Origin: Chara braunii | Lineage: Eukaryota; Streptophyta; Charophyceae; Charales; Characeae | Assembly: GCA_003427395.1 (NCBI GenBank) | Contig: BFEA01000412.1 | Span: 1,072,564-1,093,302, forward strand | Direction: 5' to 3' | Length of the DNA: 20,739 nucleotides | Part shown: piece after piece, positions 1 through 7,109 of the stretch | Numbering within the stretch: position 1 is the first letter of the stretch | How the letters are laid out: every line of letters begins with the position of its first letter | Notes under the pieces: generated by a model | The model's input: only the letters and a program-made list of their open reading frames with translations | Database searches by the model: none | What the model was told of the DNA's origin: nothing | Program-made: the position numbers and the translations under genes

Positions 1-571
1 TCTCTCACGACTTCAACTGTTTTCCCGGTTTTTTTTTTTAGTTTGTGTATTTCCTTTTTTTTTTCTTCTTTCTTTTTTGATGGTGTGTCTTCCCTACAGA
101 AGCGGGGCCCGGCCTTGGCGCTACGACCGGGCCTTCCCTTGGCCGACCAGCCTGAGGCTGCGGCGCGTATACGGGAAGGCCCGCGGCCGAACACTGAGCA
201 AGGTACTGGTGGTTTAATTACTGTTGTTTAGCGGAAGCCCGTCGCAATTGCTGAGAAACTACTAAACCCTCTGGGCCTGTTATCATTCTCTTCGCCCTAT
301 ATGTGTCTCCCCTACTCCTCACCGTGCAGAAGATTGAAGTAGGGATAATTGAGGAGTCTCGTAGGGCAGAGATTTATTCGGCACACAACGGGGTTAATCC
401 TTCCTCACTGGGGAAGCAATCAACACCCCGTGACTCTGCTATATTTTGTATAATATACAGGGAAGCTGTCTCCAGGGGAACAGTGGCTGAGGCTCTTCCA
501 GCCCTAATGGGAAGAGGGGTGCGTATAAATTTTGTAACCAATCTCATAATTGGAGCCTTGGGCACAGGGCC

Positions 572-574
<3 letters not shown>
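1..574. other. No recognisable gene; pyrimidine-rich and unique-looking sequence
   Basis: The stretch opens with T-rich runs and a splice-acceptor-like pyrimidine tract ending in CTACAG near 100. A perfect 10-bp inverted repeat (129-138 with 173-182, GGGCCTTCCC) could form a hairpin. A plus-strand reading frame stays open from about 303 into the poly-A tract and looks weakly protein-like, but its only start there is GTG and it matches nothing I recognise. It could be the 3' end of a retroposed transcript ending in the poly-A at 575. Confidence 0.4.

Positions 575-618
<44 letters not shown>
575..618 (+). repeat. Poly-A tract of 44 nt
   Basis: An uninterrupted run of 44 A residues. It may be the tail of a retroposed sequence inserted in plus orientation, since such tails mark LINE, SINE or processed-transcript insertions. 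No AATAAA signal lies in the preceding 40 bases, and I see no flanking target-site duplication. A simple homopolymer expansion is the alternative. Confidence 0.85.
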
Positions 619-620
<2 letters not shown>

Positions 621-810
621 CTTTTCCAGGCTGCAGACTATGTGAAAACACAAAACTATGTTTTTCCGAGCCGCAATCTTTGGTCTGTGGGGTCCCGGAA
701 AACGGGTTGCTGGAGAATTTCACCTTTCCATGGACATCTGCTGCAGGCTGTGGAGTCCTGGAAACAGTTTTGCGGCGAAGTTTTTCCTTTCCGCGGTCTT
801 GTGGGGTCCA
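621..810. repeat. Degenerate tandem repeat, period about 60 bp
   Basis: Units open with T-runs followed by CC at about 661, 718 and 781, with a partial unit at 621. Each carries a related core: GTGGGGTCCCGGAAAACGGG, then GTGGAGTCCTGGAAACAG, then GTGGGGTCC. The units are strongly diverged, so this is an old repeat. The core GGAAAACGGGT also occurs in the dispersed ~55-bp repeat seen elsewhere in the window, which suggests a possible relationship. Confidence 0.5.
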
Positions 811-859
811 ACTCTATAGAGAACCCACAACCGCCCGCTATGTTTCAAAAACGAAAAGA

Positions 860-1055
860 AGGGGTAACTTCAATAGAGTCACAAAAACGAGTTATAATTG
901 CACTATGAGGCAAGATAGAGTTTGCAATTCCACTTCAGGCACCCTACCTGGCCAGAAAGCTGGGTTGTATACATTGCCTGAACTGCAGATTGGAACTGTA
1001 TCCTGGCCCATAGTGCAATTATAACTCATTTTTGTGACTTCCGCGTAGTTCCCCT
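860..1055. repeat. Foldback element with ~80-bp inverted arms
   Basis: The left arm (860-941) is the reverse complement of the right arm (975-1055), separated by a 33-nt loop. By eye about 40 of 45 positions match in the core that contains GAGTTATAATTGCACTATG, with weaker pairing towards both ends; both arms end on the loop side with TTCAGGCA. This is typical of a miniature foldback or MITE-like element, or of an inverted duplication. There is no coding capacity and I found no clear target-site duplication. Confidence 0.8.
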
Positions 1056-1078
1056 CCTCCCCCCCCAAGGAAGAAAAA

Positions 1079-1128
1079 CACTGACTTTTGATGTGTTTGA
1101 CAGATTTGATCATTCTGCAAATTAGATC
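1079..1128 (+). repeat. Direct repeat copy A (TTGACAGAT unit)
   Basis: A ~50-bp stretch with the shape TGACTTTTGATGTGTTTGAC...GATCATTCT recurs at 1356-1405 in the same orientation. Differences are scattered substitutions. It begins about 25 bp after the foldback at 860-1055. Confidence 0.7.
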
Positions 1129-1244
1129 TTCCCATCACAGTGACTGCTATCAGCATGATCTGCTGTTTTTCCTTTTCCAACGTTTTTTTCATTTCTCACC
1201 CTGGTGGTGAGAGAACCACCTAGATTGAGGGTTGCAGTAGGGAT

Positions 1245-1302
1245 GGCTCCAATCTATTGGCTCGGAGCAGCCCCTCAGTGCTGGAAAACAGGTCACGTGT
1301 CC
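1245..1302 (+). repeat. Dispersed ~55-bp repeat, copy 1, followed by poly-T
   Basis: It shares a common shape with 12642-12696 (+), 12818-12871 (+) and 10942-10995 (-): GGCTCCatCTATTGG, then GGAGCAGC, then CTGGAAAACgGGTC, then GTCCC. In this copy the T-rich tract (1301-1327) lies downstream, and a shorter T-rich stretch lies upstream. This looks like a small dispersed non-autonomous repeat, but the family is not one I can name. Confidence 0.65.
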
Positions 1303-1355
1303 TTTTTTTTTTCCTTTTTTTTTTTTTGTGTGTGTCCTTGTTGCAGATGAAACAA

Positions 1356-1405
1356 CCATTGACTTTTGATTTGTTTGACAGATGTAATCATTCTCTCAAT
1401 TACCT
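1356..1405 (+). repeat. Direct repeat copy B (TTGACAGAT unit)
   Basis: Second copy of the repeat at 1079-1128. It sits directly after a T-rich tract and a TTGCAG acceptor-like sequence, and contains TTGACTTTTGATTTGTTTGA and AATCATTCT. The two copies bracket dispersed-repeat copy 1. Confidence 0.7.
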
Positions 1406-2937
1406 CAGGAAAAAAAAACAAAAAAAAACTCACATACTGTAGAGAGGTGCCAGCCTTTTTGGCTTAGCTGTAGCCCCCAGCTTTCCGATGAAACCCTAGC
1501 TGGCTTCCTCGTTCGTATGATATCCATGATTTCCATGGTCCTATCCCTTCCCCCCTCCTCTCCCTCCTGCAAACCACTAAAGTCCAACTATGCTATTATC
1601 TGGCAGTGGGCTAGGCAGGCTCAACGGGACACCCCTTCCCATCTGTAGTTGAAGCATAGTCGAGTGAGCCTCGTCACACCGGTGCCAATCTCAAGCAGAG
1701 TTCAATCAGCCTCGCAATTACTACCCGAATTCCTTCTTTTTTGTTTTTTACTGAGGCACCGTGACCAGAGCTAGGCAGACGCTTAACGGTCAAGCACGGA
1801 TCGGCCCAGCTTATCCAACTTGAAGGCTAGGTGAATCACGGACAAGCCGGAACAGCTATTAAACCCCTGCCCAACCCTAGTTACTGACCCTATTGGAAAG
1901 CGCCTCCAAGACCACATGGAGTCTATGGCACCCCTAGCAAGGGCTGGATACCCCCTATGGCCCTTTAGTCAACTGTTTGTACTGGTTGTATTGTGACGAA
2001 CTGTTTTCTGCAACCACGAGACTTTCTGCGCACGCCTACTTCGGGGGATGATCGAGAGGGGCCCGTCGAATTGCATGGATGCCCTCGCCTTTTCGGAATT
2101 GAGTGTGGTATGTTCCCACCACGGTTGGTAGTTGATCGCGCCTTAGCGAGCATGGAGGATAACTGTTGCCATAGTTTCTTTCTTGTTCTGCTGTGGGAAA
2201 TGGGAATTTTGGTGCGATCGTCGCGCGGGAAGATCTTTTTGAATTTTCAACTGGTGTCGAGCCCCCGCGGGCTCTCGGAATTTCGTTTCTCAGAATTTCT
2301 TTTTGCAATTAGGATTTAGGCTGGAAATTTGGGTGCATCGCAATTTTGCTAAGAGCTGCACGATGCTTCTTGCTTATGCATGCTTTGCCGCGTCCGGATC
2401 TGTGCTCCGACTTTCCCCCCCTTAAATCTTACGTGTAACTGTAATTCTCTTCTTGGCGGGCGTGAATGTAACTGTAATCCTCTATTTCTTGATATATTCG
2501 TTGCGCCCCTGCGCGCGCATATTTTTCCCCTGTCCTACTGGCACGAACGGCATGACTGGATCGACGTGTGGAGTGTGGCTACGTCCCCCACGCCGCAGCC
2601 TGGCCGTGGAGTCATAGGCACTTCCTTCTTCCACCTTCCCTCCCACTTGGGCACAATCCCGGGTATCTCGCGCAAGCACTCATGCTATAAATTTTGCAAG
2701 TGTGATTAACTTCCTCTCTATGAATTTTGGAGCTAGCACGGTCGAGAGGATCGGCTAGAGTCGGAAAGTGAGTAGAGAGTTGGGCGATCTAATGAGCTGG
2801 TGCTGGATATGCGGGGTTGACGTGTGACCGCAACGGACTGTGGCACACAGTCGAACTTGCCTTGCATGTTCAGGCTAAGCGGGGTGACAACTCTGTGTGG
2901 GTGCGCGGCGACGAACAGCCCGCATCGGGATGGGGTG

Positions 2938-2939
<2 letters not shown>
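1406..2939. other. No recognisable gene
   Basis: I see no conserved protein motif in any frame, only short open frames. Minor structure includes a 6-bp-stem hairpin around 2258-2275 (GAGCCCCCGCGGGCTC), a ~25-bp direct repeat (2433-2455 with 2466-2491, GTAACTGTAAT core) and a TATAAA at about 2685. None of this is enough to call a promoter or gene. Confidence 0.5.

Positions 2940-3005
<66 letters not shown>
2940..3005. repeat. (GA)n microsatellite
   Basis: An uninterrupted dinucleotide run of about 33 GA units. Long open frames across it on both strands (Arg-Glu or Ser-Leu runs) are artefacts of the repeat. N-terminal-endonuclease Penelope-like elements are reported to favour microsatellites as targets, but nothing ties this tract to the copy at 6195-10240. 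Confidence 0.97.
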
Positions 3006-3006
<1 letters not shown>

Positions 3007-3066
3007 GGGATGTGTTGAAATCATTATGGTGCTTTTCTTCGATTCTCCTGAGCTGCGTTGCAACTT

Positions 3067-3138
3067 GTATGCACCCTCGTACGGGTACGGATTCGTACTC
3101 TTGTACTCGTACGCTGGGGGCCCCGTACAAGTTTTTTA
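3067..3138. repeat. GTAC-rich cluster 1
   Basis: Six GTAC tetranucleotides lie within about 70 bp, where under one is expected by chance. On the minus strand it shares GTACGGGGCC with the clusters at 3315-3416 and 5857-5916, so it looks like the most diverged member of one repeat family. Confidence 0.75.
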
Positions 3139-3314
3139 GTTGTTTCTTCTTAATCCGGTATAGTTTTTATTTTTTTCTCAAATTCTAATAAGAATCTAAA
3201 GATGGTGCTCAACCAAATGTTGCTTGTTTTGTGCTGTTGCATCACATTGTTTTTTTTTTCGGATTTTCTTTTGTGACCGTTTTTTTTTTGTTTTTTGTTT
3301 TTTTTTGCTTTTTC
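3139..3314. other. T-rich spacer
   Basis: Sequence rich in T runs between two GTAC clusters. No gene motif is seen. The homopolymer density makes any open frame here meaningless. Confidence 0.6.
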
Positions 3315-3416
3315 GTACAGGGGTGTACAAGACGTACAGGGACCGTACAGGTTACCGTACAAATCCTGTACAGATATTACCTGTACGTTTCATATGGAAA
3401 GGCCCCGTACGTGTAC
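3315..3416 (-). repeat. GTAC-rich cluster 2, inverted partner of 5857-5916
   Basis: Nine GTAC tetranucleotides occur in about 100 bp. The minus strand of 3353-3416 aligns with the plus strand of 5857-5916 at roughly 56 of 63 positions by eye, including GTACACGTACGGGGCCTTTC. The pair forms a long-range inverted repeat that brackets 2.4 kb including the Gag relic. Confidence 0.8.
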
Positions 3417-3827
3417 GTTATGCAATGTAGCTTCTGAGTAATTTTCATATCTGGCGCAAGTCGCCCCTGCTTTTGGATCGACTTCTCGAACTTTTCCTTC
3501 ATTTCTGCTTTACGAATTGATGTGTGATTTTCTCCCCCGCTTCTCTCTTCCCTCTGTATGAATTGGTAACGTGACTTATTGATCATCTACGATCGGATAA
3601 CGTATGTTCCCTGACCAGTGGTCGAGGAGTTCATGCACGAATGTTTGTCGCCTCTTTTTTTTTCCTGTGTATGTTATAAATTGGATGCATGGATGTTTGG
3701 CTTTTTTCTGTCTGAATATGAACTAGATAAGCATGCTAGATGCTTAGATGTCTGTCTCACGATAGGACCACCCATCTTCGAGCTAACGTGCCAGCACATA
3801 TAGGTTGTGAGTTGTTGACCCTTATCC
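3417..3827. other. No recognisable gene
   Basis: AT-rich sequence with short open frames only. A TATAAA-like TTATAAATT lies near 3675 and a small inverted repeat AAGCAT...ATGCTT near 3729-3745. Nothing supports a transcription unit. Confidence 0.45.
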
Positions 3828-3842
3828 GCCTGACCGACAGGC

Positions 3843-3911
3843 AGGTCTTGTGCACGCACGTGTAAGCCCGACCGAAGAAGGTCGTCACTTACACGTGTGT
3901 CTGCAAGATCT
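3843..3911. other. Strong 69-nt imperfect hairpin with paired CACGTG motifs
   Basis: The 5' arm 3843-3873 pairs with the 3' arm 3880-3911 around a GAAGAA loop. Pairing includes CGACC/GGTCG at the tip, a perfect 10-bp block CACGTGTAAG/CTTACACGTG, and a lower stem AGGTCTTG/CAAGATCT with one G-U pair. Only one mismatch and one small internal loop interrupt it. A second small hairpin (GCCTG...CAGGC, 3828-3842) abuts it. This is compatible with a foldback mini-element or a small-RNA precursor-like stem. Each arm contains a CACGTG (G-box type) palindrome. Confidence 0.7.
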
Positions 3912-4103
3912 GTACTCGGCCAAGCTCCCCAAATGTTGAGACCCCCGCCCCACGCCACAATATGAATATCAGAATCCCCTTTCGCATCACTAACCCTAAG
4001 CGTCTGAGAGATCGTGAATTCCAGGAGTATTGAGAGCGCGTGTGTCTGTCTGCACGACCGATTGTGGAACCTCCAGAAGTCTCATACTCAACAAGAAACG
4101 AAC
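3912..4103. other. No recognisable gene
   Basis: Unique-looking sequence between the hairpin and the MITE-like element. There is no conserved motif in six frames. Confidence 0.4.
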
Positions 4104-4412
4104 GTCTACGTAGCAACGTGTTCGCACTCGGAGGCGAACGCAAACAAGCGCTTATATACCTCCGAACGCGGACATAAAAAATATATTTTTTTAAAATAGT
4201 TCTAAAAAAACTCTACTTTATGTAAAATAACAATACAAGCAATTTTTGCCTTAGAGTCTTGCTCAAATTCGTAGCCAGTCATGATTTAAAAATCAGAAAC
4301 CGATTTTTTTTTATTTTTTTTTACGAAAAAAAAAAAGCATTTGCCCGAACATGTTCGTGAGCTTTTCACGCGAATGTGAAGGGGCGCGAACACGTTCGCT
4401 GTGCTACACAGA
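4104..4412. mobile_element. MITE-like foldback with GCGAAC/GTTCGC-rich ends
   Basis: The left end 4104-4125 (GTCTACGTAGCA...CGTGTTCGC) resembles the reverse complement of the right end 4386-4412 (GTCTGTGTAGCACAG...CGTGTTCGC). Several local palindromes share the theme: GTTCGC...GCGAAC at 4120-4139, CGAACATGTTCG at 4346-4357 and GCGAAC-AC-GTTCGC at 4386-4399. The interior, about 4160-4340, is very AT-rich. The size (309 bp), inverted ends and lack of coding capacity fit a non-autonomous DNA element. No clear target-site duplication was found. Confidence 0.45.
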
Positions 4413-5206
4413 CAAATGGATTTGCGAGTGGGATATTGAGGCTTTGGAACGTATTCCCACCTCCCTTGTTGTCCTAGCTCATATACATGTCACATTGTCG
4501 CGAAACTTGAAATTATTATTCTGGAAACCGAATTCCCTCCCTATCACCGCATCTTGCCCTTTCACTCCCTGACCATCGCCCCTTGCCGGGTGCTTGTCCC
4601 CTACTGGCCCCAACCTCCGTGCTCGAAGTGCCTGCAGGATCACGATTACCGAGCGTCCGACTTCATCTGGCGAACTTGCTCGGAAGAAGAACGACGGGAG
4701 CACAACCTTCAGCCGAAGCCAGCCGCGTCGGACTCCGAAAACTGTGGCGTCCGACGTCGACAGATGATCAGCCTGTGAGATAGCCATAACGTTCCGACGG
4801 TACACCAGATACGGATCCGACCCAGACGATGGGACCAACGGAGGTAATAACTCCGCCCCCCGAAGAGTAAAACAGGACCCCGACCAACGCCTACCCACTT
4901 GCATGTATATCCCTGAAACTTGGAACAGGAGATCTCAGTTCCGAGCTGGGACTCCACCGCCACTTTCCTAAAATCCTTGGCGCACCCTCCTTTTTCGCAC
5001 TTCAAGGCCCACTCCAACTTCGATCAGGAAGTCGCGTCGGGCGTGAGGTTGGTATTGGAGCCAACACGTGGCTGCCTCAGGGGTTGTCAAGTGGGTCGGC
5101 TATGAAGATCGATCTGGCGAACAGAGGGCGGCCTTGGTAGAGGAATGCGTCACAAAGCGACTCTGTAGTGACCAGGGGTCGATCGACAGGTCAACAGGCC
5201 ACCAAC
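4413..5206 (+). other. Decayed possible 5' part of the Gag relic
   Basis: No intact gene. In the frames leading into the Gag relic there are protein-like islands, for example PTQTMGPTEVITPPPEE at about 4815-4865, broken by stops and frameshifts. A Cys-x2-Cys patch (CSKCLQDHDYRASDF, about 4617-4665) vaguely resembles a zinc knuckle but lacks the remaining ligands. I read this as eroded retrotransposon sequence, with low certainty. Confidence 0.3.
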
Positions 5207-5855
5207 ATGAACGCCAATCAGGCACCAAACGTTAATTCATTGCAAGGCAGGGCTCATATTCCCTGAGTTCGAGCACCTGCAGCCCCGCCCGATTTGTACC
5301 TCTTTGATCCCGCACATCATTTGGTCGGAGCATGGCTAGCTACGATGTGTGCGCAACAATATGACAATGACGAGGTCAGGATTAACATCCCCGCCCGGTT
5401 GGGAGGGTATGAGCATCATTGGTTCAGCACCTACGATTGGGTAAACCTCTCGACCTTCAAGAGGGACTTCTTACACCGATTTGATTACATACATCCTGAA
5501 CATGTTTTCTTCATGATTAAAAATTGAGTCGAGAAACCCCTCGAATACGTCACAAAGTATCACAGTAGGTTTCATGTTGTTCGTCAAATCTGAAAGAGAC
5601 GAGAAGGTCGAAAGGGATTTGTTTATCGATGGGCTTCGCAGTTGTGCAATGCAGGCGAAATTGCGAAAGCAATTTTCCCCCATCAATCACACCATGCAAC
5701 AAATCATGGACGGGGTGGAAGAAATAGAGCAAAAGTTTGTTGCTAGCTTCCTAGAAGGAGAAGACCACGCTAAGGAAGGGGATTACCCAGAATTGGCCAG
5801 AGCGAATGTTGAGCTAGCCGCGCTCCAAAACAAATTTGAAAACTACGTTACATAG
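5207..5855 (+). pseudogene. Retrotransposon Gag (capsid-like) relic
   Basis: From the ATG at 5207 one frame reads MNANQAPNVNSLQG and then, after a TGA at 5264-5266, a segment with PPDLYLFDPAHHLVGAWL, HHWFSTYDWVNLSTFKRDFL and, after another TGA (5525-5527), KPLEYVTKYHSRFH. That order is hydrophobic helix with Trp, then W..F...F..RF, then a second short block with a Y...F motif. It is the layout of the retrotrans_gag capsid domain of Ty3/gypsy-type elements. A frameshift near 5575-5590 moves the reading to a frame encoding ERDLFIDGLRSCAMQAKLRK, which matches the F..GL..... block that ends this domain, and closes at TAG 5853-5855. Gag proteins form the particle that packages element RNA. The C-terminus abuts the GTAC cluster at 5857. 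Whether it belonged to the downstream Penelope-like element or to a separate LTR element cannot be decided here. Confidence 0.6.
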
Positions 5856-5856
5856 A

Positions 5857-5916
5857 GTACACGTACGGGGCCTTTCCGTACGAAACGTACACGTAATATC
5901 TGTACGGGATCGGTAC
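5857..5916 (+). repeat. GTAC-rich cluster 3, inverted partner of 3353-3416
   Basis: Six GTAC tetranucleotides in 60 bp. It is the plus-strand counterpart of cluster 2 and starts two bases after the last stop of the Gag relic. It may be an element terminus, or a boundary between the Gag relic and the following retroelement. Confidence 0.8.
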
Positions 5917-6194
5917 GGGAACATGTTTGGAAACCTGTTATTTGTTCGAAATTCGTTTGAAATGATTTGTTTTTTGTCTATTCAAGTTGACTCTGAGAGG
6001 ATTTGACTTGGATTTCGACTGTCTTTTATTTGCATCATATCAACTACTGATTGCGCGTGTGAACACCTCTGGAGTCGCTTGCCGGAGGGGGGTGAACACG
6101 TTTTCGTTGAACGACTGGTATTATCAAGGAAGGGAAGTTGGGTGATGAGTTGTACGTGACGTTTGACGAACGAGAAGACGAGGAATTTAAAGCA
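5917..6194 (+). other. Probable 5' untranslated leader of the Penelope-like element
   Basis: About 280 bp separate the GTAC cluster from the first in-frame ATG of the knuckle protein. The frame is open upstream of that ATG from about 6138 (LGDELYVTFDEREDEEF), so translation could begin further upstream in an intact copy. No other features are seen. Confidence 0.35.
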
Positions 6195-6899
6195 ATGGCG
6201 AACGAGCCACAGAGAAGCGGAAGCAATCCAGGTCAGAACTTCGATCACAGATCCCGGAGGCTGCCAGTTACGTGTTATGCATGCGGAGAGGAGGGCTACT
6301 ACTCGAACCAGTGTCGGAACCCACGACCAGGATGGCGAGATACACACCAAGCACGACCATCCTCATCGACAGATTCCAGGAGGGGGAGGTCATACTCCCC
6401 GAAGAGATACAACCTGGGAACGTCGTACGAAGACTGGGAGGTGCAGTCCCAAGTGAGAGAACTCGGGAAGAGCATGGCGACCATGAAAGAATACATCGAG
6501 AGAGACCTGGCGAAGAAAGAGGAAAAAACACGCAAGAAAGCTGAGAAGAAGGAGACAGAAATACGCGAGGCCGAAGAGAGAGAAGCGAAGGCTCGCAAGG
6601 CAAGGAAGAAAGCTGATAAGGCCAGAAGCGAGGAAAAGAGATTGGCAGCAATGAAGAAGGACATGGATATGCATGTACGAACCACAGTGAAAAAAGTGAT
6701 GAAGGAATCTTGCTCGAAAATCCGCAACGTAGTGCTATCCACTAAAGGGGAGCCGAGTGGGAAAGGAAAGAAAAAGGTTACCTACCAGTCCGATGAAGGC
6801 GAGTTTTCGGATTACGAGGTCGTGAGTGGCGATACGGAGGACATCCGTATAGGAACTCGAAACCTCTGCATCAACCAGAAGAGGAAGAGGGGAGCTTAG
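6195..6899 (+). CDS. Gag-like zinc-knuckle and coiled-coil protein (ORF1 of the Penelope-like element)
   Basis: The frame from ATG 6195 gives about 234 residues: MANEPQRSGSNPGQNFDHRS, then a knuckle at residues 27-40 (CYACGEEGYYSNQC, 6273-6314), an Arg/Ser/Pro-rich linker, and a long Lys/Glu/Arg/Ala segment (about 6470-6690) with coiled-coil character. An acidic stretch (SDEGEFSDYEVVSGDTED) and a basic end follow. A CCHC knuckle binds nucleic acid in retroviral-type Gag proteins. Here the His position is Tyr (TAC at 6297-6299), so zinc binding may be impaired. The open frame continues past TAG 6897-6899 in the same frame to TAA 7107-7109 with a Lys/Pro-rich tail (PRMTKSKTKTKKKVA). The TAG may therefore be a mutation inside a longer protein or a natural ORF boundary. 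I chose the ATG because it precedes the family-like start of the knuckle protein; upstream in-frame codons lack ATG. Confidence 0.6.
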   Translation: MANEPQRSGSNPGQNFDHRSRRLPVTCYACGEEGYYSNQCRNPRPGWRDTHQARPSSSTDSRRGRSYSPKRYNLGTSYEDWEVQSQVRELGKSMATMKEYIERDLAKKEEKTRKKAEKKETEIREAEEREAKARKARKKADKARSEEKRLAAMKKDMDMHVRTTVKKVMKESCSKIRNVVLSTKGEPSGKGKKKVTYQSDEGEFSDYEVVSGDTEDIRIGTRNLCINQKRKRGA

Positions 6900-7109
6900 C
6901 CCGTCCTTGAAGATAGTCCACCGATGGAACTCCAGCCGAAGCATACTCCGAGAAGAACTCCAGGGCGAGCGATCGTAAAACCGTCGAAGGTGATACCAAG
7001 AATGACCAAGTCCAAGACGAAGACGAAGAAGAAGGTAGCTATCTCACCGAATATAAAGGAACGCCTTGCGGCGGCCGTCAAGAGGAATACTCCAGCAGAG
7101 TCCGACTAA
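6900..7109 (+). pseudogene. Basic C-terminal tail of the Gag-like ORF beyond an in-frame TAG
   Basis: Directly downstream of TAG 6897-6899 the same frame stays open for about 69 codons. It encodes PVLEDSPPMELQPKHTPRRT and then a Lys-rich run and IKERLAAAVKRNTPAESD before TAA 7107-7109. The composition (Lys, Arg, Pro, Ser) continues that of the upstream protein, so this is best read as its continuation. The SAP-like segment continues in the +1-shifted frame from about 7105, suggesting that ORF1 and ORF2 were once one polyprotein. Confidence 0.5.

Noticed and set aside
303-908. 201-codon plus-strand open frame
   Set aside because: Starts with GTG and is open because poly-A encodes Lys. No known domain. 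Only its first part looks faintly protein-like.
2685-2691. TATAAA as a host gene promoter
   Set aside because: No downstream coding sequence is recognisable; AT-rich hexamers are expected by chance in this composition.
2817-3188. Open frames of 60-120 codons across the GA repeat (Arg-Glu or Ser-Leu runs)
   Set aside because: They exist only because a dinucleotide repeat is open in several frames; there is no motif or start context.
4617-4665. CCHC zinc knuckle CSKCLQDHDYRASDF in the sequence before the Gag relic
   Set aside because: Only two Cys fit. The His spacing is off and the last Cys is missing, so it cannot be called.
3067-5916. Hammerhead ribozyme expected near canonical Penelope-like element ends
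   Set aside because: I searched by eye for CTGATGA with a nearby GAAA core and found no credible match. The permuted clade is reported to lack canonical hammerheads anyway.
6138-6194. Starting the knuckle protein at 6138
   Set aside because: That codon is TTG. The first in-frame ATG is at 6195 and precedes the family-like N-terminus.
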